A DNA stretch of 64,000 nucleotides from Turritopsis dohrnii (lineage: Eukaryota > Cnidaria > Hydrozoa > Anthoathecata > Oceaniidae): assembly GCA_027922465.2 (NCBI GenBank), contig BQMF02000003.1:186001-250000 (forward strand). Direction: 5' to 3'. Below the pieces are notes generated by a model. The model was given only the letters and a program-made list of their open reading frames with translations. It had not been told where the DNA came from and made no database searches. The translations under genes were made by a program, and so were the position numbers. Positions 12,701 through 25,456 of the stretch are shown here, piece by piece (position 1 is the stretch's first letter; each line of letters begins with the position of its first letter).

Positions 12701-15700
12701 TTTAAGAATGTTTTGTTTCTTCAGAAATTACTTGAAGAGTATCACATGTTTAAAAGACAACAGCACCATAGAGTTGTTCTATATGCAAGCTAGGAGATCT
12801 GTCTTCAAGGTATTGGTCATTTTTTAAAGTAATAAAACTTTTCTTTATGAGGAAGGACTGTGTATCTGCTACAAATAGTTTCTCGTGCTCTTCTTTGATT
12901 TATTGTTTTCAATTCTATTCTTGTAGGGTGATATCGAATGCAACAGCAAAACCATATTCTTACTAGCAGCTTATGTATTGCAGGTTTGTGTTCTGTTTGA
13001 TGTGTTTTTATTCTGTTTCGGCTATTCAGACCTGGTCGTAAGAGGCGTGTGATCACACACACACGCCTCCACACAAGCCAAGATTTATTTACACGTGTGG
13101 CAATCGCACACCTGGCTTTTAATGACAAGTGTAACAAATGCTTATTTAAAAGTCAACAAAAATCTGTCCCAAAAAGTTGAAACTTAAAGTTTTGCTTCGG
13201 GAAATGTTCAGTAATGAGGTCTCCGATAACTTTGTAATACTGTAGTGGTTTTGAATTGAAAATCAGTGGCTCACAAATTTTCTTCGTTTGGTAGTAGAAA
13301 ACAAGTCTACTCAGTTCCTCTGCTGAGGAACGAAGGAGCTTTGTGTGCGCTATTTTATTATGTATCATTAAATTGTCTTATGTAGTTTTCTCTTTCTTTT
13401 TAACGTTCTTTTAAGATACAAAAGTATTCACAAGGTTGCAGTTTAGAAAAAAATAATCTCTTATTAAAAAAATTAGCCAGGCAAGTGGTGACGAGTTAAT
13501 AAAATGGAAACGTCTTAAATTTAATTCAAAAACCATTTGAACTTCAAACCAAAACGAGTAACACAAATCAATTTGACTTGATTATCATACAGAATGAAGA
13601 TCGTCAATGTTTATTGGAAAAAATTGATCACACATCTGTCAAAAATTTACACGAACCCACGCCATAACTGATATCGTCAATTAAAGCGTGCAATGACCAC
13701 ATGTCTGCTAATTTTCTTATGACTAGGCCTGGCTATTACTGTTTCAAAATCCAATTTCTCAATCTGAGCTAAACAAAATAATGGGTTTGTTGAGTGTATT
13801 GAATTACTTTTTTCTTTTTAGGCAACACATGGTGATTATGTGAGGTAACATTAAATTGTATTTTATAGGATGTAGATTGAGTTTTATAAATTTTTATAGT
13901 GACACTATTCCAACATCTTCAGTCCTCTGTTGGTGCCTATTAGCCATTACTTAGAGATGACTACTTCTGGCCTTCTCCGGGTTACAGTCACTTTCAAGTT
14001 TATTCATAACCATATGCCTTTTCAAACTGACCTGGACCACTTTGTTATGGGTAAAATTGGCTGTAGTACATTGTACCAATAAGGCCATGAATCTGGATTT
14101 GAAGATACCTGATTGCAAAGTTGATGTAATTTCCTCTGTGGCAAGGAACTGAAATATGGGTACACTGCCAATACACATTACATTGTACTCATTTAGTGAT
14201 AGTATTGCTATTGAAGATTTGAAAAATCAGAATGTTATGCCAGTCAGAACACTACAAGAGCATCCCTCGTTGGTTTATTGCGAAGAACAAATTCTTGATC
14301 ATTATCGTACATTAGATGGATTAACAAAAGGAGAAGCCATTGTTCAGTAAGTTTTATTCCTGGTGATTTGTCTGTTCTGCTGTTACGCTTTACCAATAGA
14401 CAAAGCCTATCAATTGTGATTTTTATTTGTGTGTTTAAGTTATCTTGGGATTGTGGAAGAACTACCAATGTATGGCGTACACTATTATGACATGAAGGTA
14501 TAAGACACTAATCAAACATTGTGTTGTGGAAGAACACCAATTTTACATGTTCATGATCTTTTGACTTTGGATTTGTCGTTTATTCTTCCCTTTAAAAATA
14601 ATTGTAATCTTAATTCTCTTCTATTTTTCGAAGGATAAAGATCAAATTCCTTGGAAACTGGGTCTCAGCCATCGTGGCATTGCACAATATGATTTCAAAG
14701 ATAAAACTATTCCTAGAAAGGTATAATAACAATTGAGCTAATTACATGAGTAAGAGATTTTGATAAGGGAGACACGCCTTGGATGTGTTGCAGAAAGTAC
14801 GGTTCTTGTAGATGATATCTCATTTTTCATAGCTATTTTCATGGAGCCAAATGGAAAATATATTTTACAGAGACAAGAAATTTTCATTGGAATACCGTGA
14901 AGGATCAAGGTGCTTTAATTTTTCATATTTAAATGTGAATGGATTGCAATACCTTTAAGACTATTATTCAGGCTTTGTAATATGAGGCGTGCGATCGCAC
15001 GCGCGCGCCTCCACGCACGCCTTAAAATCTTCAGACGTGCAACAAAATGCACGCCTTAACAGTTCTTGAATTGCTTGAGACGTGCTACATTTCGCACGCC
15101 TCGATGATTATCTCTACCTATAATTTATATGTCATTTTGTTTATTTAATTTATTATTTCTTTTCATTCATTATGATTTCCGGGTTTTTTTCTAATACAGA
15201 AAGTTTCTATGAAGAAACACCCCACGTGTGTATGAAAAAATATGTAGACATTTTTTAAACAATGGTGTCTGCTATTAAAAATAAAGATATTTCGTCATAA
15301 GAATAATAAACATTTCATCCCGTGAGGAGTATTGCTTGAGCATTAAAAAACACCTGCTTCTCACAAAACGCTCTATTTTTATTAAAACATTTTTGAGGAA
15401 GCACCCAGGTCTTGTCATGAGAGGTGTGCAACCAGCCAGCATAATTGTTATTTTAACTTGCGCAAGTTTCTATTTGTGGAAATACCAGTTAAGCTTCCAT
15501 TTCACTGTTACTGTAAAGGGACCTGGAAACTAAGATGCTTTTTAATTTCATTGAATAAAACGAAAACGAGTCCTGCTGGTACCACTTATGTTTTCATATT
15601 CTTTCGTTAGGTGAACAAATGAATTCATATAACGAAGGAAATTTCAAAATTACCTTAGCAACGGTGGTCGTTCTCCCTAGCAACAGCTAATTGGTGAATA

Positions 15701-18700
15701 ATCACTTAATATACCGCGTTATCTTCCGTTGTCAATTGACCTCGAAAACTTTTATAATAAGTTGAGTATGTTTTTAGAGCATCTACGTGTGATTAAAAGT
15801 ATTTCTTAACTAACTATAGGATAGTTATATGGAGCGCTAGCGTGATCGCGCGACTCATAATGAGAAGATAATTGCATTTTAAATTTGAAAATAAAATGAA
15901 CATTTGTTACGTTTTGAACAAAACCATTAATTAGCGGGAGATTTCTTTCGTAAATTTTTCGTAACTCCTCACAGAAACATTAAATACACGTTGACTAGGG
16001 ATCAAAAATTTTGTTTCATTAGAACATAAGAATAATAACGATTTCTTGGATCGCACACCATCACACGCCTGAACAGCTTCAGGGGAGTGATAATTAGCAC
16101 GCCTAAAACGCCTTAATTCTTGATTAGGCGTGCGAGACGTCACACGCCTCCTTTTTTCATATTACAAAGCCTGATTATTCATATGTATATCGATATTTGT
16201 TTTCATAGGGGTCCACAAGAACCACATATTTTGAAGTAAGTTTGTATACATTCAATAATTTTTGTAATTTTTTTACTGACTATGAAAGGAAACCTCCTCA
16301 AATCGTCTCCTCAGAGAAATTGTCTGGACATCATAGATACTAAAAACCATATTCTATTTTTCCAGAACAAATTCAAACAGTAGCTTAAACAGGTAATTGT
16401 GAAATTATAATTATGTTCTCCGTAAAGTATGTGTTAACCTGGCATGGGAAGAAACCAGTTTTCTTATGTTTCTGCTGATATTTTTTTGTAAAGGATCAAC
16501 ACATTACGTAGAAGTTTCGGTCAAAGGATTACTGTACATGCATGGTATTCAAATAGTTCTAGTCGATGTCGTGAAATATGGCACATGGCAGTTTCTCAAC
16601 ACCAGTTCTTTTTGGAAAAGAGAGCACAGTTTAAGGTAATGTGTACACGTTTGTTTATTATTTTACTTTTGTGTGAAGTTACCATGGTTTCGTTGCATTT
16701 TTTTTACTTTGATGTTATATGTGACATGCCATACCAAAATTGTAAAATGTATTAAAAATGATTTTTTCCTTTCTTATTTCATTTATTTCTGTCTCTTCTT
16801 GACAGATGTACTATGGTCACTATATATACTTTTTATACTTTTTTTTTTTCAGAGTGTAACTGCCCAACGTTCTCTAGTCCAGTTAGCAAAACATCTATCT
16901 AAATCATCCACCTCACTAGCTTCAATGCGTTCTACTAGCAGTAATGCATACGATAATATCAGTGATACGGCTTCATACTATTTCTCTCTAGATGGAGGTA
17001 AAAAGATATATATACATGTATTACGTAAACAACTTTCTATTGTTCAACTGAGCTAACTAACTGAACCAACCTAACACAACGTTTTTGTCTCTTAGAGAGT
17101 GTCACATCATCCCAAATGATAGAAGCTGAACAAGACATGCTATCAGCTTTAAAAGCTAGGAAACAGTTCTTGGAGCAGCAATTGATTGAAAAGAGGGAAC
17201 TGCTGAACGATCTTTGTTTAAGAGAAGCTGTAAGTATCGGGTTAAGGTGTCTGGAAGTAGTCCTCAGAAAACTATGCTAGTGAACGAAAAATAAGACAAG
17301 CTGTTTCATTCACATGTACTGCCTCACATGAAAAATATACTGTGTCTTTACCAATGATTATCGTTTACCAATGATTAACACAATAATGAAAGAGAATTCA
17401 TTTTTGGTTCAGGTTTTTGACTTGATCTTTAACTGATTTTTTAGGAGTTGACTGGCACTGTTCCATCAGAATTACCAGAGAGTCCGACACACCCCGGTCG
17501 CCCTATGAGGCGAAAGGTCGGCACGTCATTTGAATTTGACGAATCACTCCTAAACAACAATCACAGCTGTGAAGATCGTGAATTAGAAAACATGGAACGG
17601 GATTACGAAATCCAACGACAAATTACAAGTGCTGCACAGGTATGGATACGGATTTGAACATGCCCAGTGGGAAATTTCGTTGAAAAATCACTGTGAAGGA
17701 GTGTACTTCTATAGAAATATGCACACTACTATGTCAATAAAAATGCTCTTCATTGCAGTGACTTTTACAGGATTCTACCCACTGGTTGTAATCAATCAAT
17801 GACACTCCCTGTCATTTAGAGTTTCATTGAACTCCTCCTCAGTTGATGATTCTCACCTCCTATATTCTAGCGCTTAGCCATGGAGCCATCAGCAAAGAAG
17901 AAAGTTCGAAAGGCGAGACAATTATCATATCAAAAATCTCTCGTTAAGGTATGAATCAGCTGCTTTTCTAACAAACCAGGATAGCTTCAGTTTTGATTGA
18001 ACTGTTTGTTATCAATGAGGGGGACTGTGAGTGGGGTTTCTGGAATGTTAAAACCCCCATGTTTTTTGCTGCAGAAGATCCAGGACTGTTAGATGCAGGG
18101 AAAAGTTTGTTGAGAATCACTGCGAAGGAGTACATTTCTATAGAAATATACACTATATTTCAATAAAAATTCTCTTCGTTGGAGTGACTGAATTTTTTTG
18201 TTCTTACGTTCAGCTGAAAACGATGGAACAACAGCTAGAGTATCTGAAACGTGAATGTGCAAAGGATGTTACGAATGGCACCATGAAACTAATGAAAAAA
18301 GGTAAGCTACACATTGACGCTACCATAATGAGTTTCGTTACATTACTTGAGATGATTGTAAGGAATATTTTCAATTCTGTAATAGAGGAAAGCGAAAGCA
18401 CGGAAGATAGTGTGGGACCTATAGACTGCGGTAATTATTATTATTTGTTTGTTTTTTGTTTGTTTTTTGGTGGTTTTTTTGCTAAATACTTTCGTTTTGT
18501 GTTGTTGATAATAATGGATTATAATTTGTTTCAATTGCTCTTCCAGATACATCATCAAGCAAATCGGAAGAATCCAGTCAACCCATACCTATTACGAAAT
18601 CAGCTGTCTATTCTCCCCGTCGTGGACGAGATTCTATGTATCTCGCTACACCAGTTATAACTACTTCATCTTTTCCTATTAATCACTTAATTAACCTAAA

Positions 18701-19274
18701 AGACCGACAGCACAATATGTCGCCGTCGTGTTCGTCCGTCACTTCGCCACGTTATGATCAAAATACAGATGCGTATCTCGACAGTCGTAATCAACACAAC
18801 GCAAATAACGATCCAGGTCTCCCTCCGAGATCGTACAGTATCGGCAGTCGAAACCGACACAAACATCCATCGTCGCCATTAAATCGAATCAAAAAGTCTA
18901 GCCTTCATAATTCTGCCGACCAATTAAACGAACTGACGTCACCGCGTAGTGACGAATCGGAGCATCACTATTTATGTGGTGAGTTTGAAAATACGGGCAT
19001 GTACAGCATAAACATTGCGAAAAGGAATAACCTGGCTCCACCATATTCTATGTCACATTCGTATAGCTCACCAGGAATTGCACATATGGCTGGTCGGATG
19101 CACTCGTCACCAAGAACTCTGCGCAAGCTTCAACAACTTTCTCTGTCTCCTTCGCAGCCGCAGTTATTACCGACGCGTTATATGATGTCAAATCAGTCGC
19201 AGTCACAGTCGTCTTTGAGTAGCGATTTGTCGGAAACGTGGTCGGATGTTATGTCGGAAGAGACGTTAGTGTGA
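9768..19274 (+). CDS. FRMD4: FRMD4-type FERM-domain protein with CUPID/coiled-coil region (complete, 20 exons)
   Basis: Exons: 9768-9842, 10423-10517, 12561-12650, 12725-12809, 12927-12983, 13822-13844, 14197-14346, 14440-14497, 14634-14720, 14833-14909, 16209-16235, 16366-16392, 16494-16635, 16853-16997, 17096-17229, 17445-17639, 17871-17948, 18214-18301, 18386-18430, 18547-19274. They total 2406 nt: 801 residues plus stop. Residues 1-331 are a FERM domain (HLLNDQKLDIPLQ, ELLDIVASHFNLKEKEYFG, YLKDNSTIELFYM, LQEHPSLVYCE, MYGVHYYDMKDKDQIPWKLG, RITVHAWYS, AVSQHQFFLEKRAQ). From about 385 to 545 comes the FRMD4/INAVA-type region (DMLSALKARKQFLEQQ, RRKVGTSFEFDE, coiled coil LKTMEQQLEYLKREC), which in vertebrates binds cytohesin Arf-GEFs at junctions. 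The tail is Ser-rich and low in complexity. The start ATG opens directly into the FERM F1 strand. It could be called FRMD4A- or FRMD4B-like; one ancestral gene is expected outside vertebrates. Confidence 0.93.
13027..13731. mobile_element. Non-autonomous DNA transposon in FRMD4 intron 5, 705 bp, 6-bp TSD
   Basis: Left end CAGACCTGGTCGTAAGAGGC, right end complement CAGGCCTAGTCATAAG. Flanked by GCTATT at 13021-13026 and 13732-13737. The subterminal alternating C/A-rich palindrome just inside the left end (13043-13066) matches the one in the element at 14969. Family likely hAT-like (inference from CAG ends and short duplication). Confidence 0.83.
14969..16173. mobile_element. Non-autonomous DNA transposon in FRMD4 intron 10, 1.2 kb, 6-bp TSD
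   Basis: Ends CAGGCTTTGTAATATGAGGC (14969) and CATATTACAAAGCCTG (16173). Flanked by ATTATT at 14963-14968 and 16174-16179. Several GGCGTGCGA-type subterminal repeats lie at both ends (14982-15010, 15040-15062, 16050-16150). The middle (about 15406-15770) is shared with 29388-29765. The insertion separates exon 10 from the two microexons 11 and 12. Confidence 0.86.
15406..15770. repeat. Dispersed repeat, copy 1 (second copy at 29388)
   Basis: About 365 bp beginning CAGGTCTTGTCATGAGA and aligning by eye to 29388-29765, through 'gcaagtttct', 'aagatgcttttt' and 'attctccctagcaac'. Its first bases resemble the ends of the elements at 13027 and 14969, so it may be a nested family relative inside the latter. 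Confidence 0.7.
17665..17765. repeat. Intronic duplicate block, copy 1 (FRMD4 intron 16)
   Basis: About 95 bp with 'cactgtgaaggagtgtactt', 'ctatagaaatat' and 'gcagtgacttt', repeated in the next intron at about 18098-18195. The two copies bracket exon 17 (17871-17948). Confidence 0.7.
18098..18195. repeat. Intronic duplicate block, copy 2 (FRMD4 intron 17)
   Basis: Second copy of the block at about 17665-17765: 'cactgcgaaggagtacattt', 'ctatagaaatat', 'ggagtgactga'. Same orientation as copy 1, with roughly four in five bases alike by eye. Confidence 0.7.
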
Positions 19275-21080
19275 CTGTCTGCTTCTTCTCTTTGTATTTC
19301 TGTTTTGTTCGTGTCTTGTTTTGAAAACAGTTGGTTAAGTTCTTGTCGCTTACTTTTGTCAGTAAGAAACAGCATGTGTTCTTTCAATATTCATCCGTTT
19401 TTTGAAATCCAGAATTTCTTCTTTCTTTATCTTAACTTGGTCTATTTTATACTAATTTATATCCGCAAAATCCGAATAAATCCGATTATTTCCTGCGATG
19501 AAACCCTTTGATTAGTTTCATTCAAACGATTTTCTTGATCTTCAATAGTATTACACCTTTTCTTCAATAACATTTTCCCCTCACTTAAAATATTGATATT
19601 TAGATAATTTTCATGAAGTAAAACCGGGAAAAAATGATCAGATAAGTTATATTTTTTAAGAAAAGCTCCTTTTTTCTTGTTTTGAATTGGTTTTTAATTT
19701 TAAAGGGTGTTTTTTGTTGAAGTAGGGTCCTGGATTAGGCGCTATATTGTAAATATATGTATATCTTTCTAGAAATTTAGTCCTGGACCCTAAAACACGA
19801 CACTTCAGCACAAACGTTTTCTATGAAAGATTGAAGAATAATTATCGTTATAAGAATTTTGTTTTCTTCAGTGTTCCTGATAACTTCGCTGACGTCCCCC
19901 TAGTAATTTAGGCTTTAAAGTTCGTCTGTAGAGGAATTTTTCCGACACGTGGTCACTTTCTTTTTAGTTGACGTATCGTATTGTGTCGGTAAATATTACA
20001 CGGAACAAATACGAGCCAACAGACAGTTTTCTAGTTTTGTATAAATGCTTCATATGACCTCTTGCCAACATTGACAGTCACTCGTGCGTGGCGTCAATTA
20101 CTCGAACTCTCAGCATGCTCTCAGGAACATATAGAAATTCATCTAACAATTTGAAAGCATCAAAACTTCATGGTGTGAACCTCGTAAAACTTGTTTGGGT
20201 TATTAGAAATGAAACGACGTTATGTTTTGATTTAACCGAAATACGGAATAAACTGAAACCCGGGAATTGTTAGTAGCCGAATAGTTAATAAATCCACAAA
20301 TTTGCCCGCTGGTATGCATCTAAAACATGATCTCCACAGAGGAAGAAATACACGAGAAATTTCTGATATAATTTGTTACGTAAAGTTTTATACAAATTCA
20401 CAGCTGTTCACTAATTCATAATATTGATATTTTTTTACCGTGGTCATAAAATCCTGTTCATGTGTCGCGTTGAAAAAATTAGAGATAAACTCCATGTTTA
20501 AACCATAAGAACAGCTAAAGAAAGAATCCCGGTAAGATCAAAAGGCTTTTGGTGAAGTAGCTTACAGCTATGCAAGTACTACAATATTGTAGGCAGGAAA
20601 AGTTATAAAAAAAGAGTGGGAAATGACCCTATTATCTATAAGCTGCAGTGGTAAAAGAACACCCCGTCAGCAGCGCATAGAACGGAAATACTCGCATATT
20701 TTGGTGGTACCTAAATTACGTCAGCCTCTTTTTCGAGACGACTAAAAAATTGTTGAATAAAGTTTGACGTTTCATTCAGGGAAAGTCAGTTTACGTAATT
20801 AATTACGTCATGGTAAGATTCAAAGCGAGGCTATATATGACGTATTCATGGAAAGAATATTTCCGATTATACTTCTGGTGTTAAATGATCAGGCGGCCAC
20901 CGCATAGATATACTCACTTATCGCGAGTTCCTTTCAACTAAGAGTTCCCTAAAAACGTCACAAAATTTATTCGAATCGTGGAGATGCAAAAAAGAAATGG
21001 AATTCTTTGCTAAAAATAAACTAGACGGTGGCCAAACATGAAAATCAGGGTGAATTATACTATTAACTAACTCCGTGTGA
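19275..21080. other. Convergent intergenic region, FRMD4 3' UTR / SAR1 3' UTR
   Basis: The two genes point towards each other here, so this stretch must contain both 3' UTRs. No further exon was recognised. Short open frames present are not supported by codon usage or homology. Confidence 0.5.
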
Positions 21081-24000
21081 TCAATTGATGAAATTCGATA
21101 GCCAACGAAAACCTAAGGATAAAAACAATGTCACCGTTATCGTCGATTCGGATGAGATGTTAACCATTGTCAAAACACAATACTGCTTACCTTCGCCATA
21201 TCCTTGTCTTTTTAAAACTGACACCATGAACAGTTCAATTGGACGAGAATTCACATCTTTAGCTGTTGCGTTCTAAAGAGAAATCCAATACACCTTTCCC
21301 AACTTTCTGTTTAAATGTCGAGTTAATGCTTAGTTATCAAGTGTAGCCTCGTTTCTATGTATTTCATTGTTTCAAACTGAAACTGAAACTCGAGAAAAGT
21401 CTATAGTTCTGTCGGTAAAAATTCCAACTTATTAATAGCCTCGCAATAGAAACGATGGTTTACTATTAAAATGTTTCGATTTTAGTATGATTTTTTTGAA
21501 AGTCACAATACTGGCTAATGAATAAATAAATAGGCTTGAAATAAAACTTTGATCAAATTTCACTGAGAAAATTAACGTCGTCGCGAAAAAAAAGTCATGC
21601 ATATATTTTTTTAACGAGGAGGATTACTCAAAACACACGAGAACGATATTCTTTGTCAATTTCCAGGTAATGTTTAAATTGAAAAGTTAACACTCACCCT
21701 GCCTGATGTTAGACCATATAAACCAAAATATTGTCGTACATAATCCTCACTAACAGCATCGCGCATGTCGATTTTATTACCTAGTATTAGTATTGGTGCA
21801 CTTGCTAGTTGTTCATCTGCAAGTAAACTCTAGAAATCAAAATGATATAAATTTATTTTTGTTTTTTTTTAATTACAATGTCATTCTTAAAACTGCCACC
21901 TCAAAACACTGGTCTATCAGTCTAATTTGTGTTGATCCAATGGACAATTTAACTTCTATTAAGAGCTACATGAAAAGTTTTCGAGAATTTTATTCACTTC
22001 AAAAGAAAAAATATGGCTCTACATATTAAAGATGTCTCACTTCATCCATTGTCTGAGTTTTCGAGACAATGTAAAAAACGTTAGTTGAAATTAATTCTTT
22101 TTCCACGTAACTTCAAGTCGACACTCACTTCCACAAACAGCCACCGAAGTTTGGTCCCTAGAAGTGGCCACTACTGGAGGTTCCACTGTAATTCAAATTT
22201 TTTTATTTCCAAATGTATCAGAAAGCAGGAGAAGTAACTCACATCAAACTCTGCTTTAGATTCGGGAAACCTTTCAGTATCCGCTACATCTATTATGAAA
22301 ACAATGCCATCCACAGCAGGAAAATATTGCTTCCAAACTCTTCTGGCTAAACCAAGAATCAGCAATCAATTTTCAATTTAAGCAAGTTATTGATATTCTA
22401 CAATGGTTAGTACATGGTTAATAAGAATAGCTTGTAAAGTCTTTAGGTTATATTTTATAGCTATATAGGATAAAGATTCAGAATTTTGAATAGAATATAT
22501 TGGTTATGAGGATAGCAGTCGTCAATGCAAACCACTTTTTATGTAAGATTATTATAGACAGGGATATTTTAATAAAAAACTGTGTGATCAACTATTTTAT
22601 GATTGATACTTGGTCCTTGTATGGTCAGGTTTCAATTCCCTCCTGATACCTTTTTAATTAGGTTATAGTTGTCAAGTGATACGTCATAGTTTTGGACCAG
22701 GTGAAAAATAAAAAAGGTCAAATTGCAAAAAAAATTTGTACCATTCAAAAGAGCATCAAAAATAGATAAAAAGTATTAGAACCCATTAAAAGAAATTAAA
22801 AGAGTAGTCAAATTCAAAAAAAAGGGTTTTTTTTATCTGGCAGAGTATTTTCTGGGGATGAAAATGTCTGAAAATCAATATTTGACATAATTTTTGTCCC
22901 TTTTTTGCCTCATATCTGATAAACTAGACAACTTCAGTTCTTACATCTTTTTTCATCTGTTTTCAACAAATGAAATAAATTTATAAAATAGAATCTTCAG
23001 AATTTTTATTCGATTGAGACTTTTTCGTAATATATTTAATTTGTTATTAAAATATCCCTGGCTATTTAGAATGGTGTAAAATCTTGACATAACGAATAAT
23101 TTGAGTAGAGTGTATTACATTACCTTGTTTATGTCCACCAAGATCAAAAGTTTTGAATTTCATTCCTCCCATTGTTAATTCTTCGGCAGCTGTAAGAGAA
23201 AAATAAAACTCACCACAAGTTGTAGGCAATTTTATTTTGACCACCAACAAACCCATTTAAAGGTAGACACACATGTACATGTCTGGAGACTGAATTTAAC
23301 AGAATCGATTTGAACTTACTTGGGTGAAGAGTAGGAACATGCTGTCCCATCCGATTATCTTTCAACATGTGTAATAAAGTAGTTTTGCCAGCATTATCCA
23401 ATCCAAGAAACACAAGCTTACCATTTTTACCCATCAATCCTATTTGATATAAGAATCTCATGCTAGACATCTTGATGTAAAGTAGGGAAAATTATTGTTG
23501 TTAATATTAAAAAAAAAAAAAAAAATGCAAAATTGATTACTCTGATTGAGGACAGCTTTCTATGGCTGCATAATCACCATGTTGAATTAAACTTCTTATC
23601 GAATGCAGTGAAAATTTGGCTGCATAAAGTGAAAATAAATTAAGTGTGACATAATGCATTAAGTATAGCAGACTATACTTTTAGACATAAATTTGGCATC
23701 GCATTATACAGCCACATAGTAGTGTAATTCAATAACCTTGATTGAATTTTGTTTAAAAAAAAATGCACAAGATGACAGTGAGGATCTATAACAGCTTGAA
23801 AATATTAAGACAAATAAATACATGCCTTAACATGGCTTTAGGTGGCTGCCTAAAGCCAATCAAATTTGATATTCAGCACCAAAACTTGGTAAAACTGTTA
23901 CATCTTCCTCAAACTTCACCCAAACAAAGTAATTTAATTTGACCTGGTGATTATGCAGCAGTATAAAGCTTATTTAAGCGTAAATTAAGTTTAATTTTCA

Positions 24001-24140
24001 GTAAAACTAGAGGTTAAATCATTTACAGTTCCTGACAAATAACTTAGTTGAGCACATACAATATTATTAAGATGAAAAAACTTTATCAAAAACTTACCTA
24101 AGTATTTCAAAGCACCAGTGAAGTAATCCCATAGCCACAT
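21081..24140 (-). CDS. SAR1: SAR1 small GTPase of the COPII coat (complete, 7 exons)
   Basis: Exons (complement): 24098-24140, 23320-23439, 23124-23189, 22243-22346, 21698-21829, 21191-21272, 21081-21112. They sum to 579 nt, 192 residues plus stop, the usual SAR1 length. SAR1 recruits the Sec23/24 and Sec13/31 coat to ER exit sites when GTP-bound. Seen: the N-terminal amphipathic helix [15 protein letters not shown] used for membrane insertion, P-loop GLDNAGKTT, switch I threonine in LHPTAEEL (the codon is split by an intron), DLGGH in switch II with the His typical of SAR1, and NKID for guanine recognition. The C terminus [19 protein letters not shown] is family-typical. A shorter start inside the second exon region was rejected because it skips the amphipathic helix and lies before a good splice acceptor. 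Intron 3 contains a transposon. Confidence 0.96.
22559..23060. mobile_element. Non-autonomous DNA transposon in SAR1 intron 3, about 500 bp
   Basis: The ends CAGGGATATTTTAATAA (22559) and TTATTAAAATATCCCTG (23060) are a perfect 17-bp inverted repeat. A target duplication was not clear. No coding capacity was seen. Confidence 0.75.
23549..23970. mobile_element. Miniature inverted-repeat element, family M, in SAR1 intron 1
   Basis: Left end 'aggacagctttctatggctg' and right end complement 'gctttatactgctgcataat' form imperfect inverted repeats, with 'gcataatcaccat' facing 'tggtgattatgc'. The body is homologous to 54143-54217 plus 58544-58919, which together are a second, interrupted copy. Confidence 0.72.
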
Positions 24141-25026
24141 GTTGATAGGAACTGAAATTAAAGAGAATTTATCAAAAGATACATGAATTTAAAAATAAAT
24201 GATATTATCTAGTTTGAGTTTAATCGTTCCTCAGGAAAATCTTTTAAAAATGTTAGAAATAATGACACATGTCATGTCACAATTTCATGCCTGTTGACTC
24301 AAAAAAAATTGAAAGTTTTCACCATGAACCTCTAAGGAATACAAATTGTTAGATGAACTATATGTAGTAGTGAGAAACAGCACCATATAAATGGAAGTTT
24401 GTGGTTACAGTACTCCATATAAAGGAGCTAGGCAAATAAAAATTTACAGATTATGAACTATACAAGAAGTCATATAATATATATAACAATTATTTAATAT
24501 ATCTTCTATATATTCGTGTAAAGTACACATCAATGGGCTTACGTACCCAATTAAAGGTAAAATGAAACTTTTTATTTCTGTATTAAAATGAGGGAATGGT
24601 GAGTTTGAATAAGGATTCGTCACATAAGATCACAGAGGTGATGGGGTGACAAAGGTTTTGGGCAAATACTACTGGGTGGTGCAGCTATGACATCATCAAA
24701 ATCTTTGATCAGCGATATCTCTCTAACAGTCAATCATAACAAAATGATCCCATACATTTTTGTGAACAGTTTTCCAAGCTCTACAACATGGGTGCATTTT
24801 CTGTTACCAATTCCCAAAATTGAAATTTTTGTCGAACACGTGAAAGGCGAATTTGACACATCCTTTTCGAAGTTAAACTCAGTAAAAATTTTTACCCGGG
24901 TTACTAGTATATATAACATTGTAGCTTAGCTTATTATGAGATTTGTTTATTTGTCAGAATTTCTCCTGCAAAACACTGTCAAAAACATAAACCGTATAAA
25001 AGAAAGATGAAAATATGACTTATTTA

Positions 25027-25456
25027 AGCTTTTTTCACATAAACGTAAAATTTTACGTAAGCTCTTATGATTAGGACAATGTTCATTCATTCTCTTCTTA
25101 AAGAAAAGTTTTCGTAAGGTCTTACGGACATTCATAAGCCCTTACGACGATTTCCTTAAAAACAAAAAATTTTGTTTTCAAGAAAATCGTAGTAAGCCTC
25201 CGTAAGCCTCAAGAAGAAAGAAACGTTCGAAAAATTAGATCGAGCGTTTGAAATGACGTCTTTTGTTCGAAATTACATCATTTTTTGCTAATGATCTATT
25301 TCCAAACGTTCCAAATGTACATTGTATTTTTTATTGCAACAAATGTTTAGTGCATGTGAATGAAAATCTCTGTAAATACATTTTTATTCGTAAGAACTTA
25401 CGAAGAAAAAGTTCGTAAGGTATTACGACAAAAACTACGTACATGTGAAAAAAGCT
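25027..25456. mobile_element. Harbinger-type MITE, 430 bp, TTA TSD
   Basis: Ends AGCTTTTTTCACATAAACGT (25027) and 'acgtacatgtgaaaaaagct' (25456), flanked by TTA (25024-25026 and 25457-25459). A 3-bp TWA duplication is typical of PIF/Harbinger elements. Internal CGTAAG/CTTACG motifs recur many times in both orientations. Confidence 0.82.

Noticed and set aside
23210..23470. SAR1 start at the ATG at 23470, giving a frame beginning MSSMRFLYQ
   Set aside because: It lies upstream of a good acceptor (AG at 23440-23441), lacks the amphipathic helix, and the exon at 24098-24140 supplies the family-typical N terminus in phase.
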